In this document: positions 61,001-64,000 of the stretch, in pieces
Position numbering within the stretch: position 1 is the first letter of the stretch
Layout: the number at the start of each line of letters is the position of its first letter
From: Vespula vulgaris
Lineage: Eukaryota > Arthropoda > Insecta > Hymenoptera > Vespidae
Direction of reading: 5' to 3'
Assembly (NCBI RefSeq): GCF_905475345.1
Contig: NC_066588.1
Span: 10,356,501 to 10,420,500 of the forward strand
Length of the DNA stretch: 64,000 nt
The notes under the pieces: model-generated
The model's input: the letters and a program-made list of their open reading frames with translations, nothing else
Databases searched by the model: none
Told to the model about the DNA's origin: nothing
Translations under genes and position numbers: made by a program

Positions 61001-64000
61001 AAATTTTTTTTTCGTTTGTTCCATTTAAACCGTTATAACTCGGCTCCTATTGGTCCGATCTGGACGAAAAAAATATGGGCGTAGAGGGCGCAACGAGCCC
61101 TTTCCAATGACCCCGGTCGGGTTCTCCTAGGTGCTATAGTTTCGGAGAAAAAAATTGTTCAAGAAAAATTTTTTTTTCCTTTGTTCCCTTTAAACCGTTA
61201 TAACTCGGCTCCTATTGGTCCGATCTGGACGAAAAAAATATGTGCGTAGAGGGCGCGACGAGCCCTTTCCAATGACCCCGGTCGGGTTCTCCTAGGTGCT
61301 ATAGTTTCGGAGAAAAAAATTGTTAAAGAAAAATTTTTTTTTCCATTGTTCCCTTTAAACCGTTATAACTCGCCTCCTATTGGTCCGATCTGGACGAAAA
61401 AAATATGGGCGTAGAGGGCGCGACGAGCCCTTTCCAACGACCCCGGTCGGGTTCTCCTAGGTGCTATAGTTTCGGAGAAAAAAATTGTTCAAGAAAAATT
61501 TTTTTTTCCTTTGCTCCCTTTAAACCGTTATAACTCGGCTCCTATTGGTCCGATCTGGACGAAAAAAATATGGACGTAGAGGGCGCGACGAGCCCTTTCC
61601 AATGACCCCGGTCCGGTTCTCCTAGGTGCTATAGTTTCGGAGAAAAAAATTGAAAAAGAAAAATTTTTTTTTCCTTTGATCCCTTTAAACCGTTATAACT
61701 CGCCTCCTATTGGTCCGATCTGGACGAAAAAAATATGGGCGTAGAGGGCGCGACGAGCCCTTTCCAACGACCCCGGTCCGGTTCTCCTAGGTGCTACAGT
61801 TTCGGAGAAAAAAATTGTTAAAGAAAAATTTTTTTTTCCTTTGTACCCTTTAAACCGTTATAACTCGGCTCCTATTGGTCCGATCTGGACGAAAAAAATA
61901 TGGGCGTAAAGGGCGCGACGAGCCCTTTCCAATGACCCCGGTCGGGTTCTCCTAGGTGCTATAGTTTCGGAGAAAAAAATTGTTAAAGAAAAATTTTTTT
62001 TTCGTTTGTTCCATTTAAACCGTTATAACTCGGCTCCTATTGGTCCGATCTGGACGAAAAAAATATGGGCGTAGAGGGCGCAACGAGCCCTTTCCAATGA
62101 CCCCGGTCGGGTTCTCCTAGGTGCTATAGTTTCGGAGAAAAAAATTGTTCAAGAAAAATTTTTTTTTCCTTTGTTCCCTTTAAACCGTTATAACTCGGCT
62201 CCTATTGGTCCGATCTGGACGAAAAAAATATGTGCGTAGAGGGCGCGACGAGCCCTTTCCAATGACCCCGGTCGGGTTCTCCTAGGTGCTATAGTTTCGG
62301 AGAAAAAAATTGTTAAAGAAAAATTTTTTTTTCCTTTGTTCCCTTTAAACCGTTATAACTCGCCTCCTATTGGTCCGATCTGGACGAAAAAAATATGGGC
62401 GTAGAGGGCGCGACGAGCCCTTTCCAATGACCCCGGTCGGGTTCTCCTAGGTGCTATAGTTTCGGAGAAAAAAATTGTTCAAGAAAAATTTTTTTTTCCT
62501 TTGTTCCCTTTAAACCGTTATAACTCGGCTCCTATTGGTCCGATCTGGACGAAAAAAATATGGGCGTAGAGGGCGCGACGAGCCCTTTCCAATGACCCCG
62601 GTCGGGTTCTCCTAGGTGCTATAGTTTCGGAGAAAAAAATTGTTAAAGAAAAATTTTTTTTTCCTTTGTTCCCTTTAAACCGTTATAACTCGCCTCCTAT
62701 TGGTCCGATCTGGACGAAAAAAATATGGGCGTAGAGGGCGCGACGAGCCCTTTCCAATGACCCCGGTCGGGTTCTCCTAGGTGCTATAGTTTCGGAGAAA
62801 AAAATTGTTCAAGAAAAATTTTTTTTTCCTTTGTTCCCTTTAAACCGTTATAACTCGCCTCCTATTGGTCCGATCTGGACGAAAAAAATATGGGCGTAGA
62901 GGGCGCGACGAGCCCTTTCCAATGACCCCGGTCGGGTTCTCCTAGGTGCTATAGTTTCGGAGAAAAAAATTGTTCAAGAAAAATTTTTTTTTCCTTTGTT
63001 CCCTTTAAACCGTTATAACTCGGCTCCTATTGGTCCGATCTGGACGAAAAAAATATGGGCGTAGAGGGCGCGACGAGCCCTTTCCAATGACCCCGGTCGG
63101 GTTCTCCTAGGTGCTATAGTTTCGGAGAAAAAAATTGTTAAAGAAAAATTTTTTTTTCCTTTGTTCCCTTTAAACCGTTATAACTCGCCTCCTATTGGTC
63201 CGATCTGGACGAAAAAAATATGGGCGTAGAGGGCGCGACGAGCCCTTTCCAATGACCCCGGTCCGGTTCTCCTAGGTGCTATAGTTTCGGAGAAAAAAAT
63301 TGTTAAAGAAAAATTTTTTTTTCCTTTGATCCCTTTAAACCGTTATAACTCCCCTCCTATTGGTCCGATCTGGACGAAAAAAATATGGGCGTAGAGGGCG
63401 CGACGAGCCCTTTCCAACGACCCCGGTCCGGTTCAACTAGGTGCTACAGTTTCGGAGAAAAAAATTGTTAAAGAAAAATTTTTTTTTCCTTTGTACCCTT
63501 TAAACCGTTATAACTCGGCTCCTGTTGGTCCGATCTGGACGAAAAAAATATGGGCGTAGAGGGCGCGACGAGCCCTTTCCAATGACCCCGGTCCGGTTCT
63601 CCTAGGTGCTATAGTTTCGGAGAAAAAAATTGTTAAAGAAAAATTTTTTTTTCCTTTGTTCCCTTTAAACCGTTATAACTCGCCTCCTATTGGTCCGATC
63701 TGGACGAAAAAAATATGGGCGTAGAGGGCGCGACGAGCCCTTTCCAATGACGCCGGTCGGGTTCTCCTAGGTGCTATAGTTTCGGAGAAAAAAATTGTTA
63801 AAGAAAAATTTTTTTTTCGTTTGTTCCATTTAAACCGTTATAACTCGGCTCCTATTGGTCCGATCTGGACGAAAAAAATATGGGCGTAGAGGGCGCAACG
63901 AGCCCTTTCCAATGACCCCGGTCGGGTTCTCCTAGGTGCTATAGTTTCGGAGAAAAAAATTGTTCAAGAAAAATTTTTTTTTCCTTTGTTCCCTTTAAAC

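Larger units (their letters stand above)
1..64000 (+). repeat. Satellite DNA array, 165 bp monomer, about 388 head-to-tail copies
   Basis: Every line of the window is the same 165 bp unit with small substitutions and 1-base indels. The CCTTTG landmark falls at 9, 174, 338, 503 and so on to 63,983. Summing spacings between a rare marker variant (698, 16,694, 27,747, 43,722) gives 388 complete units with a net 46 bp deficit. Orientation never changes at monomer scale. The window starts in the T tract of one monomer and ends 18 bp into another, so the array continues on both sides. No unique sequence, gene or mobile element interrupts it. Arrays like this are typical of eukaryotic centromeric or heterochromatic satellites; the family itself I do not recognise. 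The strand given is only the orientation in which I describe the monomer. Confidence 0.98.
50930..64000 (+). repeat. Array subdomain VI: nested 825 bp units, 10- and 17-monomer offsets
   Basis: This stretch holds only satellite monomers. Characteristic variants are TTTCGTTTGTTCCATTT, GCGAAGAGCCC, GACGAGTCC, GGTTCAACTAGG, GACGCCGGTCGGG and TTTGATCCC. Its left part holds a 1.86 kb block found twice (about 50,960-52,925 and 56,070-58,034), separated by a subdomain-IV-like segment at about 52,925-54,890. Its right part carries GGTTCAACTAGG monomers at 55,514, 58,152, 58,977, 60,627 and 63,432 and GACGCCGGTCGGG at 59,296, 60,946 and 63,751; the last two intervals of both series are 1,650 and 2,805 bp. 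The window ends 18 bp into a monomer at 64,000. Confidence 0.83.

Noticed and set aside
1..64000. CRISPR array
   Set aside because: The repeats are adjacent 165 bp units without unique spacers; every part of the unit repeats.
1..64000. Coding tandem repeat (165 bp is 55 codons, so frame is kept from unit to unit)
   Set aside because: All three forward and all three reverse frames of the common monomer contain a stop codon, so no long reading frame can run through the array.
1..64000. Ribosomal DNA spacer, 5S rDNA array, histone cluster or telomeric repeat
   Set aside because: No rRNA, 5S internal control region, histone coding sequence or short telomeric motif is visible in the 165 bp unit.
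1..64000. Embedded transposon or retrotransposon
   Set aside because: Monomer register continues throughout the window with only single-base indels; no insertion, target-site duplication, terminal repeat or long reading frame is seen.
1..64000. Large inverted block or orientation switch of the array
   Set aside because: All monomers read in the same direction; the only reversals are the three 14 bp micro-inversions.
1..64000. Rice-type CentO or another named plant centromeric satellite, because of the similar length
   Set aside because: Length alone is not evidence, and the sequence does not resemble the CentO sequence I know.

Overview
The whole 64 kb window is one uninterrupted tandem satellite DNA array. 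The unit is a 165 bp monomer, always in the same head-to-tail orientation. I see no gene, RNA gene, transposon, CRISPR array or unique-sequence island. Marker spacing gives 388 complete monomers between positions 9 and 63,982 (mean about 164.9 bp; the net shortfall of 46 bp comes from 1-base indels, mostly in A/T tracts). Both window edges fall inside the array, so its true length is larger. This layout points to a eukaryotic centromeric, pericentromeric or other heterochromatic block from a long-read assembly. I do not recognise the monomer, so I name neither species nor satellite family; plant, animal or other eukaryote all remain possible.

Monomer anatomy, with the CCTTTG hexamer as position 1: about 44% G+C overall, but split into a G+C-rich body (positions 61-120 about 62% G+C) and an A/T-tract end (positions 136-165: A7, TTGTTAAAG, A5, T9). 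The A/T end forms a 9 bp dyad, A7TT against AAT7, around a 10-base loop. A second A7 lies at 54-60. Palindromes include GTTATAAC, TTTAAA and CCTAGG. On the minus strand at 41-57 there is a sequence with the spacing of a CENP-B box, matching 7 of its 9 core bases. All six frames of the consensus contain a stop codon.

Higher-order structure: monomers fall into recurring variants marked by shared substitutions and indels, and these recur in fixed order as multi-monomer blocks. No single higher-order period covers the window; it is a patchwork. Region 1-20.1 kb is rich in variants with GGACG, TCCTATCTGG plus TTCCCATGAC, AAATCGCC and TTTCTTTTT, with 4-, 5-, 20-, 22- and 25-monomer offsets. Region 20.1-28 kb has 10-monomer (1,650 bp) offsets marked by a GGCTCGTATT/TTGCTAAAG monomer. 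Region 28-31.8 kb is a separate copy of blocks seen again at 46-51 kb. Region 31.8-41.4 kb is the most regular, a 17/18-monomer higher-order repeat (about 2.8-2.96 kb). Region 41.4-46.1 kb is mixed. Region 46.1-50.9 kb is a 16-monomer (2,640 bp) duplication. Region 51-64 kb mixes an 825 bp nested unit, a dispersed 31.8-41 kb type segment (52.9-54.9 kb), and 10- and 17-monomer offsets marked by GGTTCAACTAGG.

The most striking details are a precise 14 bp micro-inversion inside the A/T hairpin, carried by three monomers at 30.17, 47.30 and 49.94 kb, and three long block duplications separated by about 16-17 kb. The pattern is what repeated unequal exchange or replication-slippage amplification of 2- to 18-monomer segments would leave; that mechanism is inference.
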